11,575 nt of DNA from REEB506 sp040381035. Its GTDB lineage: Bacteria > Pseudomonadota > Alphaproteobacteria > Caulobacterales > Aquidulcibacteraceae. The stretch is from assembly GCA_040381035.1 (NCBI GenBank), contig JBEIHY010000096.1, positions 1 through 11,575 of the forward strand, read 5' to 3'. The notes beneath the pieces were generated by a model. It was not told where the DNA came from, ran no database searches, and saw only the letters and a list, made by a program, of their open reading frames with translations. Shown here in pieces: positions 6,365 through 11,575 of the stretch. Every line of letters starts with the position of its first letter. Positions within the stretch are counted from its first letter, which is position 1. The translations under genes and the position numbers were made by a program.

Positions 6365-6502
6365 TTACCGAGCGCAACCGCTCATCGCCGGATCGGTCCT
6401 GGCGACCGTCTGGGGTGTTTCCGAAACAACCCTATCCGGCTGGATACCTGTTCGCGCCTTTCTTCGGAGATGACCTTCTTCGCGAATAACCTCGCGCGAC
6501 AT
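6365..6502 (-). CDS. Small ORF of 45 residues with a good ribosome binding site, upstream of metZ
   Basis: An ORF starting MSREVIREEGHLRRKARTG and ending in TDPAMSGCAR. The ATG at 6502 is preceded by AGGAG at 8 nt spacing, one of the better Shine-Dalgarno sites in the window, and the ORF ends 137 nt before metZ on the same strand. The N-terminal half is rich in Arg, Glu and Lys; there is no signal peptide, membrane segment or motif I recognise. It has no methionine-rich run, so it does not look like an attenuation leader peptide for metZ. It may be a genuine small protein or a chance ORF; the ribosome binding site is the main support. Confidence 0.4.
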   Translation of the reverse strand: MSREVIREEGHLRRKARTGIQPDRVVSETPQTVARTDPAMSGCAR

Positions 6503-7240
6503 TTCTTTTTCTCCTGCAATTGCGTCAATGCTCAGCCTCTTTTTCGACGCCGTGTGTTGCAGCGCAGGTGGCTGGGCTCATGGTGGAGCAGGGCCGTTTC
6601 GTCCGGGCTCGGATGAGTATCAAGCGCATCAGCGCCAGCCAGCGCCATGCGTTCGGGCAGCTTGCGGTGCGCTTGCTGATCAAGCGCCGCAAGCCGGCGC
6701 GACTGCCGCCGGTCCAGGCTGCGCCGCCGCCAGACCCGGACCGACGCCACCCCGCCGGCAACCCAGGTTTTCCGTGAAGGACGCCCGCGCCGCTCGCCAG
6801 CCGTGATCGCGTGTTCACCGCAGGCGCAGCCCGCGATGATCCCCAGGCTGATCTCCAGGATGGTCCCCAAACGGTCAGGGCCTTAGAGCCCAAACTTGCC
6901 GGCCCGCGCGCGGCTTTGCTTCATCCGACGCCCTATGGCTGCCGGCTCGCGCACAAACTGTCATCGACCGACATCCAACTGAAACCCATCGTGCCGCCGA
7001 GCGTCCCCAAAACAACCATGCGCGACTTCAGGGACGAGCGGCTCAGCGCCGTCGAAGAAGCCCGCGTCGCGCTTTGTGAATATTGGCGCATCCGCCGTGA
7101 GAGCCCCTTAGAACACCCAAGATCGCGTCAAACCCGGCTGCGGTGGCCTGTCGCGGCCTTTTCGGCGCTGGCGCATCTATTGCGCGCCCTGGGTGCATCC
7201 CTAAGCCAGATGGGGCATAAACCGCCCGGGAGGCGAGACG
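6503..7240. other. Stretch without an assignable gene; one plus-strand frame open but for a single stop
   Basis: No ORF here resembles a family I know. On the plus strand one frame runs from 6520 to 7311, broken only by TGA at 6775-6777. Parts look protein-like (MSIKRISASQRHAFGQLAVR from 6613; MRDFRDERLSAVEEARVALC from 7018), but neither has a Shine-Dalgarno site, and the frame overlaps the start of the next gene. Minus-strand ORFs from 6893 and 6870 would need TTG starts. The last 30 bases hold the ribosome binding site of the gene at 7241 (GGGAGG). The stretch may be a decayed gene or a non-coding spacer. Confidence 0.35.
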
Positions 7241-8242
7241 ATGGAACGGTTAATTGTTGCGGGCGCGCTGATCTTTGCTGGGCTGTTCGCGATTGGTCCG
7301 TTGCTCAATGACGGTCGCCCGTTTGAGTTCCATATTAGCGGTTCCGATGACGAGGCCCCGCAAGCCTCGCTCAGCGCCGGCGCGCCGGGCTCTGAGCAGG
7401 TGTTTGCCGCTGAATCTGTCACCGTGCGGGACGCCGCCGCCATCCTCACGGTCACCGCCGAAGATCGCGCCGATATCGCCGTGACCATCAGCGGCGGGGC
7501 AGGGCTCAACACGGTGCGCGCGATCCTGGAGGGCGACACCCTCATCCTTGATGGCGGCTATCGCCGGTCGCGCGGATGCCAAACCAGGGATGGTGGCTTG
7601 AGCGTGGAAATTGGCGGGCGCGATGTGGCCGCCGCCGAACTGCCCCAGATTGCCATCAAGACCCCGCGCGATGTCCGGTTGTCGGTTTCAGGCGCGGTGT
7701 CGACCCGCATTGGCGACGCCGTCGGCGCCGATCTCAGTCTAAACAGCTGTGCCGACACCCGCATCGGCGATGTCAGCGGCGATCTTGACGCCAATCTGGC
7801 CGGTTCGGGCGATCTGATCGTGGCCGCGGTCGCCGGCCACTCGACCCTCAGCATTGCCGGCTCGGGCGGGGCGGTGGTCGCCAAGGCTGGCGATGTGGAG
7901 GCTAATGTCGCCGGCTCTGGTTCGACCCGGTTTGAGGAAATGACCGGCGATTTGAAGGCCTCGATTGCCGGCTCCGGCGACCTGCGCGTTGGCGCCGGGC
8001 GGGTGGGCGAGGCGGAATTATCGGTGGCCGGCTCCGGCGATATCCGCATCGACGCGCCAATCGAGGTGCTCGACGCCGAAGTGGTCGGCTCCGGTCAGGT
8101 CAAGGTTGGCCCGGTTGGCGAAGTGCGCAAGCAAAGCGTTTGGGGGTCGGGCGAAATCCATCTGGACGCGCCACCCGCCCCGCCCGCCCCGCCGCAGCCG
8201 CCAGCTGCGCCCAAGCCGGCGCCGCCCAGAAAACCGATTTGA
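7241..8242 (+). CDS. Head-GIN (DUF2807) domain protein with proline-rich C-terminus
   Basis: A 333-residue exported protein. Residues 3-23 form an N-terminal hydrophobic segment (signal peptide or anchor, no lipobox). From about residue 55 comes the DUF2807 / 'putative auto-transporter adhesin head GIN' fold, a beta-helix known from many bacterial surface proteins of unknown role. The second half is a regular ladder of seven rungs, each with a Val/Ile/Leu-x-Gly-Ser-Gly turn at residues 188, 207, 225, 244, 264, 283 and 302, so one turn every 18-20 residues. Two cysteines (113 and 170) might pair. The tail from 310 is almost only Pro and Ala with a final basic KPI. GGGAGG before the ATG supports the start. 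The VanZ-like gene follows after 30 nt on the same strand. The molecular function is unknown; envelope location is inferred. Confidence 0.88.
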   Translation: MERLIVAGALIFAGLFAIGPLLNDGRPFEFHISGSDDEAPQASLSAGAPGSEQVFAAESVTVRDAAAILTVTAEDRADIAVTISGGAGLNTVRAILEGDTLILDGGYRRSRGCQTRDGGLSVEIGGRDVAAAELPQIAIKTPRDVRLSVSGAVSTRIGDAVGADLSLNSCADTRIGDVSGDLDANLAGSGDLIVAAVAGHSTLSIAGSGGAVVAKAGDVEANVAGSGSTRFEEMTGDLKASIAGSGDLRVGAGRVGEAELSVAGSGDIRIDAPIEVLDAEVVGSGQVKVGPVGEVRKQSVWGSGEIHLDAPPAPPAPPQPPAAPKPAPPRKPI

Positions 8243-8272
8243 CCCGGCCCGGTTCTTGCGCTCAATGGGGCC

Positions 8273-8773
8273 ATGTCGCGCGATCGTCTCCACGCGGCCG
8301 CCTTGGCCGCGGCTGAGCTCAGCCGTCCTTTTGGCGGCTTTTCGCTGCGTCGGATTGTCGGTCTTTTCCTGGTCGCCGTGATGATGGCGGTGTTTGCGCT
8401 CGGTCCGTTTTGGCCGCCGTTTATGAACACCAATGACAAGGCCCTGCATGTGGCGGCGTTCGGCGCCTTTGGCTGGCTTGCCGCCGGCGCCTTTTCCGAT
8501 CGCGCCGACCGGCGCTGGCAGGTTCTGATCGCGTTGGGCGTTCTGGCGTTTGGCGTTGAGGTGGCGCAGGCGGTTTTGACGGCGTCGCGGACACCAAGTC
8601 TTGCCGACGCCGGCGCATCGTTTGTCGGCGCAGCCTTTGGCGTGGCGCTGGCGGCGGTGCGCACGCCGATGTGGGTGTCCGGTTTGCTGTTGGCCATCGC
8701 CGGAATCGGAATCCAGCGCATTTACTATGACGTCTGGCCACCGATTTCAGAGGCGCTGCATCGACTGATCTAG
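8273..8773 (+). CDS. VanZ-like membrane protein
   Basis: A 166-residue membrane protein with about four hydrophobic segments (roughly residues 26-46, 58-74, 83-103 and 113-150). The VanZ pattern is visible: NDKALHVAAFGAFGW (D55, K56, H59), then EVAQAVLTASRTPSLADAGASFVGAAFG with E96, Q99, R106 and D112. VanZ of enterococci gives low-level teicoplanin resistance by an unknown mechanism; in Gram-negative bacteria these small relatives are mostly uncharacterised and should not be read as resistance genes. It lies 30 nt after the DUF2807 gene and may share its transcript. The ATG at 8273 follows a GGGG that could act as a weak ribosome binding site. Confidence 0.82.
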   Translation: MSRDRLHAAALAAAELSRPFGGFSLRRIVGLFLVAVMMAVFALGPFWPPFMNTNDKALHVAAFGAFGWLAAGAFSDRADRRWQVLIALGVLAFGVEVAQAVLTASRTPSLADAGASFVGAAFGVALAAVRTPMWVSGLLLAIAGIGIQRIYYDVWPPISEALHRLI

Positions 8774-8806
8774 CGCGCCAAGATCCTTGATTTGCGCCCT
8801 ATGATC

Positions 8807-8824
8807 GACCTGCATGACCTGCAT
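8807..8824. repeat. 9-bp tandem duplication
   Basis: Two exact copies of GACCTGCAT lie side by side (8807-8815 and 8816-8824) in the 180-nt spacer between the convergent VanZ-like and SNase-like genes. Confidence 0.9.
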
Positions 8825-8875
8825 GAGCGGCCCGCCATGATCGCCGAGATGGAAGCGTATGCACACCCGATGGTC

Positions 8876-8899
8876 GGCCAGATTGCCGGCCAGATTGGC
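8876..8899. repeat. 12-bp tandem duplication, 11 of 12 identical
   Basis: GGCCAGATTGCC (8876-8887) is followed directly by GGCCAGATTGGC (8888-8899). It is the second short tandem copy within 100 nt of the same spacer. Confidence 0.85.
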
Positions 8900-8953
8900 C
8901 GCCCCGCCGGGCCAGGCGGCGGTTTCAAACATCCGTGGAGAGGGTGAAATCGC

Positions 8954-9643
8954 TCACCGGACCGGCGCCACAAAAACAAGACAAGTGCGGCCTTTGCCAT
9001 CGCGCGCCGCCAAAACCCGGCCCTCGACGCTTTGACAATCGCCGCGTTGTTGGGCGGCCTTGCAGGCTTTGATCGCGCCGGCCGCGCAATCGGGGCGGCG
9101 GACGGCGAAGGCGGGCGTTGCCCAGACGCCGAGCTTGGCTTGCCGGGCAGCGGCTTTGGCCGCCAGCAAGGCGCCCGCGCGGGAATGCCAGCAAGGCGCC
9201 CGCGCGGGCATGATTGTCGCGCCAGCTGTGGGCATGGGCCATGCCGGCCGATCCGGCGGCGTCGGCCGCCTCTGCAGCGGGTTTGGCGCGATTGGCCCGC
9301 CGGCGTCTCCTTTATGGAGAACGGCGACCTCGCGGGCCAAGAGCGGACTGGCCAAGGGCGGACCGGTCAAAGCGGTCCGCGCCTTGCCCGCCGACGCACA
9401 GCCGCGACGCAGCGCTTCGATGCCCGTCAGGGCGACCGGAAGGCCGCAATCCGGCGCCAGCCGGTCGCCAGCTTTGACGGCGGCGACCATGCCGGTTTCG
9501 CTCTTTTCCAGATCCTTGAGGTTCGGCCTGCCGTCCGCCGCCAGCGCCAGCAGCAACTGAGCCGTCAGAGACGATTTCAGCCCAAGGATGGGTGCAGATG
9601 AAAAGCCGAACAGGCGAAAAGTCGCATCGTCAAAGCGCCGCAT
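8954..9643 (-). CDS. SNase-fold (thermonuclease-like) protein, probably inactive and frame-scrambled in the middle
   Basis: The ends of this 229-residue ORF look like a staphylococcal-nuclease-fold protein. The N-terminal part has AGDRLAPDCGLPVALTGIEAL (residues 58-78), equivalent to the DGDT...VRLxGIDxPE region. The C-terminal part has ALLAAKAAARQAKLGVWATPAFAVRRPD (158-185) and VEGRVL (207-212). Catalytic positions are not kept: the arginine of VRL is alanine here, and the DxPE segment reads EALR. Between about 117 and 153 the reading frame is Pro-rich and unlike the family, while the next frame reads AAGSAGMAHAHSWRDNHARAG and joins the C-terminal part once a 25-bp tandem repeat (9162-9211) is removed. 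So the middle appears out of frame. The start at 9643 lies 14 nt inside the end of hisN, suggesting coupling; a longer start (9694) is possible. It may be a pseudogene in the making. Confidence 0.65.
   Translation of the reverse strand: MRRFDDATFRLFGFSSAPILGLKSSLTAQLLLALAADGRPNLKDLEKSETGMVAAVKAGDRLAPDCGLPVALTGIEALRRGCASAGKARTALTGPPLASPLLAREVAVLHKGDAGGPIAPNPLQRRPTPPDRPAWPMPTAGATIMPARAPCWHSRAGALLAAKAAARQAKLGVWATPAFAVRRPDCAAGAIKACKAAQQRGDCQSVEGRVLAARDGKGRTCLVFVAPVR
9162..9211. repeat. 25-bp tandem duplication inside the SNase-like gene
   Basis: Positions 9162-9183 and 9187-9208 carry the same 22 bases, and the 3-nt spacers differ by one base (AAT/CAT), so the period is 25 with 24 of 25 identical. 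Because 25 is not a multiple of 3, the copy shifts the reading frame of the minus-strand gene. Confidence 0.95.
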
Positions 9644-10436
9644 GCGCGAGCAGCGCGAGCGCCTGGGCATGGGCGCGGGCGTCGCCGGCCGCAATCACTT
9701 GGCCGCCCATGCCGGCAGGCCCGCCGCGCCAATCACTTATCCATCCGCCCGATCCCGAAACGATGGGAACAAGGGCGGCGACGTCATGACGTTTGAGGCC
9801 GCTTTCAATGACCAGATCAATCCCCCCCAAGGCGACCATGCCATAGGCGTAGCAATCGCAACCCAGCCGGGCCAGGCGCGCGCGTTGGCGTACTGTGCGA
9901 TAAGCGGTCGCTTCGGCAGCGGTGAACAGGTCGGGATCGGTGGTCGCGATCGTTGCGGTTTCTAACCCGGCGCACGGCCGCGCCCGCAACGGGCGCTCGC
10001 CAGCGCCGTCAACCAGAACCGCCCCGCCTGGAAAGCCCATAAAGCGTTCGCCAAGATAGCCTTGATCGAGCACGCCAAACACTGGCGTCTCTTCAAAGCA
10101 CAGCCCGATCAGGCAGCCCCACAGCGGCAGGCCGGAAATGAAGGCGCGCGTGCCGTCGACGGGGTCGAGCACATAGGTCCAGCCATTGCGGCTGGGGCTT
10201 TTGCCATATTCCTCGCCCTCGATGCCGGCATCGGGACGGTGTTCGCCAATGAGGGCGCGGATCGCCCGCTCGGCGCCGCGATCGGCTTCGGTGACTGGAT
10301 CGAACTGGCCCGCGCCTTTGTCCTCGGTCGGTGTTGCGACCCGAAAGTGGGGCAGGATCGCGGCGCGGGCGGCGTCGGCCAGCAAGGTGAGAAAGGCGCG
10401 CTCACGGGCGATATCGAGGTCGGGAATGGCAGACAT
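9630..10436 (-). CDS. hisN: Histidinol-phosphatase, inositol monophosphatase family
   Basis: A 268-residue Mg2+-dependent phosphatase of the inositol monophosphatase superfamily, of full length. Metal-site motifs are all present: FDPVTEADR (45-53), GIEGEEYG with the metal glutamates (71-78), DPVDGTRAFISG (91-102, the superfamily DPxDGT), and RHDVAALVPIVSGSGG (217-231), where D218 is the final metal ligand. The details GWTYVLDPVDGTRAFISGLPLWG and the long GCDCYAYGMVALGGIDLVIE segment are typical of HisN, which removes phosphate from histidinol phosphate in histidine synthesis; a general inositol-phosphatase role cannot be excluded. It starts at the ATG at 10436 after a weak site, 33 nt beyond the terminator of the upstream regulator gene, so it probably has its own promoter. 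The SNase-like gene overlaps its 3' end. Confidence 0.93.
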   Translation of the reverse strand: MSAIPDLDIARERAFLTLLADAARAAILPHFRVATPTEDKGAGQFDPVTEADRGAERAIRALIGEHRPDAGIEGEEYGKSPSRNGWTYVLDPVDGTRAFISGLPLWGCLIGLCFEETPVFGVLDQGYLGERFMGFPGGAVLVDGAGERPLRARPCAGLETATIATTDPDLFTAAEATAYRTVRQRARLARLGCDCYAYGMVALGGIDLVIESGLKRHDVAALVPIVSGSGGWISDWRGGPAGMGGQVIAAGDARAHAQALALLAHAAL

Positions 10437-10468
10437 AGCGCCCGCTTATCCCAACCCATCTGAAATGC

Positions 10469-10497
10469 AAAACGGCCCGCTCTTGGGAGCGGGCCGT
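10469..10497 (-). terminator. Intrinsic terminator after the XRE regulator gene
   Basis: On the minus strand a perfect 10-bp GC-rich stem (10487-10496 with 10473-10482), 4-nt loop, is followed directly by TTTT (10472-10469). It lies 23 nt past the stop codon of the XRE gene and separates it from hisN. Confidence 0.88.
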
Positions 10498-10519
10498 GGG
10501 CGAGAGCCTGACGCAGCGT

Positions 10520-10924
10520 TTAGGCCGCGTCGGTGTTTTCGTCTTGCAGCGCCTTGGCGAGGTCAAGCAGGCGCCGCCGCGGACGCTCGCCGAGCTTGTA
10601 GTAGGCGCGGATCAGTTCGAGGGTTTCCTTTTGCGACAGCACGTCGGCCGCGATCAGTTCGCGATCATTGGCAGGCTGGGCGTTCGGTTGGCCCGGCGCC
10701 TGGCCGACCTGCAGGCCTTCAAAGAAGTAACCAACCGGCACATTGAGCGCGACGGCCAGTTCGTAAAGACGAGACGCGGTAACGCGGTTGGCGCCACATT
10801 CGTATTTCTGGATCTGCTGGAAGCGGATCCCAATGCTTTCGGCCAGCTGCTGCTGGGTCAAGCCAAGTAGGCGGCGACGGCGGCGGAGCCGCTTGCCGAC
10901 ATGCAGATCGATCGAATTCGCCAT
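10520..10924 (-). CDS. XRE family transcriptional regulator, alphaproteobacterial PraR-like type
   Basis: A 134-residue DNA-binding protein. The helix-turn-helix occupies residues 9-65: VGKRLRRRRRLLGLTQQQLAESIGI, FQQIQKYECGANRVTASRLYELA and LNVPVGYFFEG. The C-terminal part has a helical segment (about 88-125) with ELIRAYYKLGERPRRRLLDLAKAL. This architecture, with the near-invariant FQQ[IV]QKYE helix and SRL, is common and often multicopy in Alphaproteobacteria; PraR of rhizobia, a biofilm and quorum-sensing regulator, is the best-known relative. The ATG at 10924 has a GGAG site about 9 nt upstream; a longer in-frame start at 11089 adds 55 residues with no family resemblance. It is a single-gene unit closed by its own terminator. 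The targets are unknown. Confidence 0.92.
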   Translation of the reverse strand: MANSIDLHVGKRLRRRRRLLGLTQQQLAESIGIRFQQIQKYECGANRVTASRLYELAVALNVPVGYFFEGLQVGQAPGQPNAQPANDRELIAADVLSQKETLELIRAYYKLGERPRRRLLDLAKALQDENTDAA

Positions 10925-11096
10925 AGCCAGGCTCTCCGGAGTGGCGCCCACCGAAAGGTGCGGCATTTTTCCCGATCCAACGTCAGCAAGTTGGGCGCCG
11001 CGGCCCTGGTAGGGGTGAATCCGCCCGACATCGCCCCAAAAAGGGCCCATATGTCCCCTTGGGCGCGAATGTGGCTCAAGACGAACCATTAAGCAA

Positions 11097-11126
11097 GTGT
11101 TCCGAACACGGATTATCCGTGTTCGG
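11097..11126. promoter_or_regulatory. Perfect 25-bp dyad with an overlapping smaller dyad, candidate operator
   Basis: CCGAACACGGAT (11102-11113) and ATCCGTGTTCGG (11115-11126) are exact inverted copies around a single T at 11114. The left arm overlaps a second dyad, GTGTTC-C-GAACAC (11097-11109). It lies between the XRE gene (start 10924, minus) and the gene start at 11183 (plus), 57 nt before the latter, beside an AT-rich run (11129-11140) that could be a promoter. A 1-nt centre suits a dimeric protein site better than an RNA hairpin. Confidence 0.55.
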
Positions 11127-11182
11127 CCTAATTATTTTAATCGTCCGGGTTCGGAGCGTTTTGTCTTTGTCAGGGGAAATCG

Positions 11183-11268
11183 ATGATCGTCCGCGCTGCG
11201 GATGTGAAGGTCTTGCCCTGGCAGGCCGCCGAAATAGTCCAGGTGCAAGGTGGAATTTTCCCCGAGGC
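11183..11268 (+). pseudogene. 5' end of an unknown gene cut off by an insertion sequence
   Basis: The ATG at 11183 is preceded by AGGGG at 7 nt, a good ribosome binding site, and the frame starts MIVRAADVKVLPWQAAEIVQ. I do not recognise the family from this short piece. The frame itself stays open to 11536, but from somewhere between about 11260 and 11358 it lies in the insertion sequence and runs antisense to its transposase, so only the first 25-30 codons are likely native. The right limit is therefore a guess. The perfect dyad upstream may have regulated this gene. Confidence 0.4.
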
Positions 11269-11575
11269 CTGCGCATGTATCGATTTGATCGCAATTTTCT
11301 GGCATTTTCGGAGGAAGTTTGCCGCTTTGGGGCGATTTTGCACGGTGCCCGGGCTTGATCACGCTGCAGCGAGCAGCTTTGGCAACCCGATCAGCTTGCA
11401 TGCAGCGGCAGTGAGCGTGAAGGTCCAGGCGACACGTTTGTGGCCCTTGTGGCGGGGCTTGCGCATGCCGCCGCATGTCTTCATCCAACCGAAGCATTCT
11501 TCGATCCGTTTGCGGACATGTTGGCTGACGGCATAACCAGGGTGACGCGTCGTGCGGCCATCAATGGCTGAGCGC
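11268..11575 (-). mobile_element. IS5-family insertion sequence, one end only
   Basis: Contains the 3' end of an IS5-type transposase gene and its downstream tail; the rest is beyond the right edge. After the transposase stop (11359) there is a short spacer with a run of CGCCCC/AAA-type words typical of this group, and then native sequence. The exact terminal repeat could not be fixed because the other end is not in view, so the left boundary (11268) is approximate to within about 50 bases. Confidence 0.55.
11359..11575 (-). CDS. IS5-family transposase, C-terminal part (runs off the right edge)
   Basis: On the minus strand the frame starting at 11574 reads SAIDGRTTRHPGYAVSQ, then VRKRIEECFGWMKTCGGMRK, and ends KLIGLPKLLAAA with TGA at 11361-11359. 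It holds the last part of the DDE catalytic core: the R(3)E(6)K signature is complete in RKRIEECFGWMK, whose first glutamate is the third catalytic acid. DGRTTRHPGYAVSQ and the hydrophobic end (WTFTLTAAACKL) are typical of IS5-family proteins. No stop or frameshift is seen in the 71 codons visible, so the gene may be intact beyond the window. No start codon is present here. Confidence 0.85.
   Translation of the reverse strand, partial: RSAIDGRTTRHPGYAVSQHVRKRIEECFGWMKTCGGMRKPRHKGHKRVAWTFTLTAAACKLIGLPKLLAAA

Noticed and set aside
8747..8932. Minus-strand ORF with WPGGAANLAGNLA, recalling the PfkB sugar-kinase motif
   Set aside because: Only 61 codons, no other kinase motif, no ribosome binding site, and it overlaps the end of the VanZ-like gene. 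The match is probably by chance.
9187..9300. Proline-rich linker domain in the SNase-like protein
   Set aside because: The neighbouring frame gives family-like sequence over the same bases, and a 25-bp tandem copy explains the shift; a true linker is less likely.
11097..11126. Dyad as an intrinsic terminator or as an alphaproteobacterial LexA box
   Set aside because: A 1-nt centre and no T-run argue against a terminator, and no gene on the plus strand ends here. The GTTC words are 18 nt apart, not the 7 of the GTTC-N7-GTTC LexA box.
1..11575. CRISPR array, tRNA or rRNA genes
   Set aside because: No regularly spaced repeats and no cloverleaf or rRNA-like stretches were seen on either strand by eye.

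Overview
This is a GC-rich window that reads as an alphaproteobacterial chromosome, most like the Caulobacterales/Hyphomonadaceae/Parvularculales side. The reasons are the metZ-apaG pair with overlapping start and stop, an inositol-monophosphatase-type hisN, a response regulator with a C-terminal FGPDRR tail, and a short XRE regulator of the kind widespread in that class. The taxonomic call is an inference from gene content. No ribosomal RNA, tRNA or CRISPR was seen.

Layout. 1-1290: the 3' end of an IS1380-family transposase gene, broken by an in-frame TAA (417-419) and by an inserted group II intron of about 650 nt (about 547-1195). The intron keeps its structured 5' part and its domains V and VI but has lost its reverse-transcriptase ORF. 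1462-3645 (minus strand): an operon-like series of flavodoxin-fold quinone reductase, pirin, a strong hairpin, a single-domain response regulator, and a small lipoprotein whose start overlaps the regulator's stop. 3738-4661 (plus): a LysR regulator divergent from the quinone reductase, with a candidate sigma70-type promoter and an overlapping dyad between them. 4654-6227 (minus): apaG and metZ, translationally coupled and convergent with the LysR gene. 6228-7240: a leader and poorly coding stretch with one small ORF that has a good ribosome binding site. 7241-8773 (plus): a DUF2807 head-GIN-type surface protein with a seven-rung GSG ladder, then a VanZ-like membrane protein. 8954-10436 (minus): hisN and a downstream SNase-fold (thermonuclease-like) gene that has lost nuclease residues and carries a frame-shifting 25-bp tandem duplication. 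10469-10924: an intrinsic terminator and an XRE regulator. 11102-11126: a perfect 25-bp dyad before a gene start at 11183, whose frame runs into an IS5-family element that leaves the window at the right edge.

How the parts relate. The middle is ordinary metabolism: methionine synthesis by sulfhydrylation of O-succinylhomoserine, the last phosphatase step of histidine synthesis, and a probable LysR-controlled electrophile or quinone response (flavin quinone reductase plus pirin). Both window ends are mobile-element territory. The most unusual object is the ORF-less group II intron nested in the transposase gene: joining the flanking exons at the inferred sites rebuilds an IS1380 C-terminus of the expected length, so the insertion can be read almost to the base. 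The second is the SNase-like gene, where a 25-bp duplication and an inferred 1-nt loss together restore the frame and leave about 37 out-of-frame residues in the middle.
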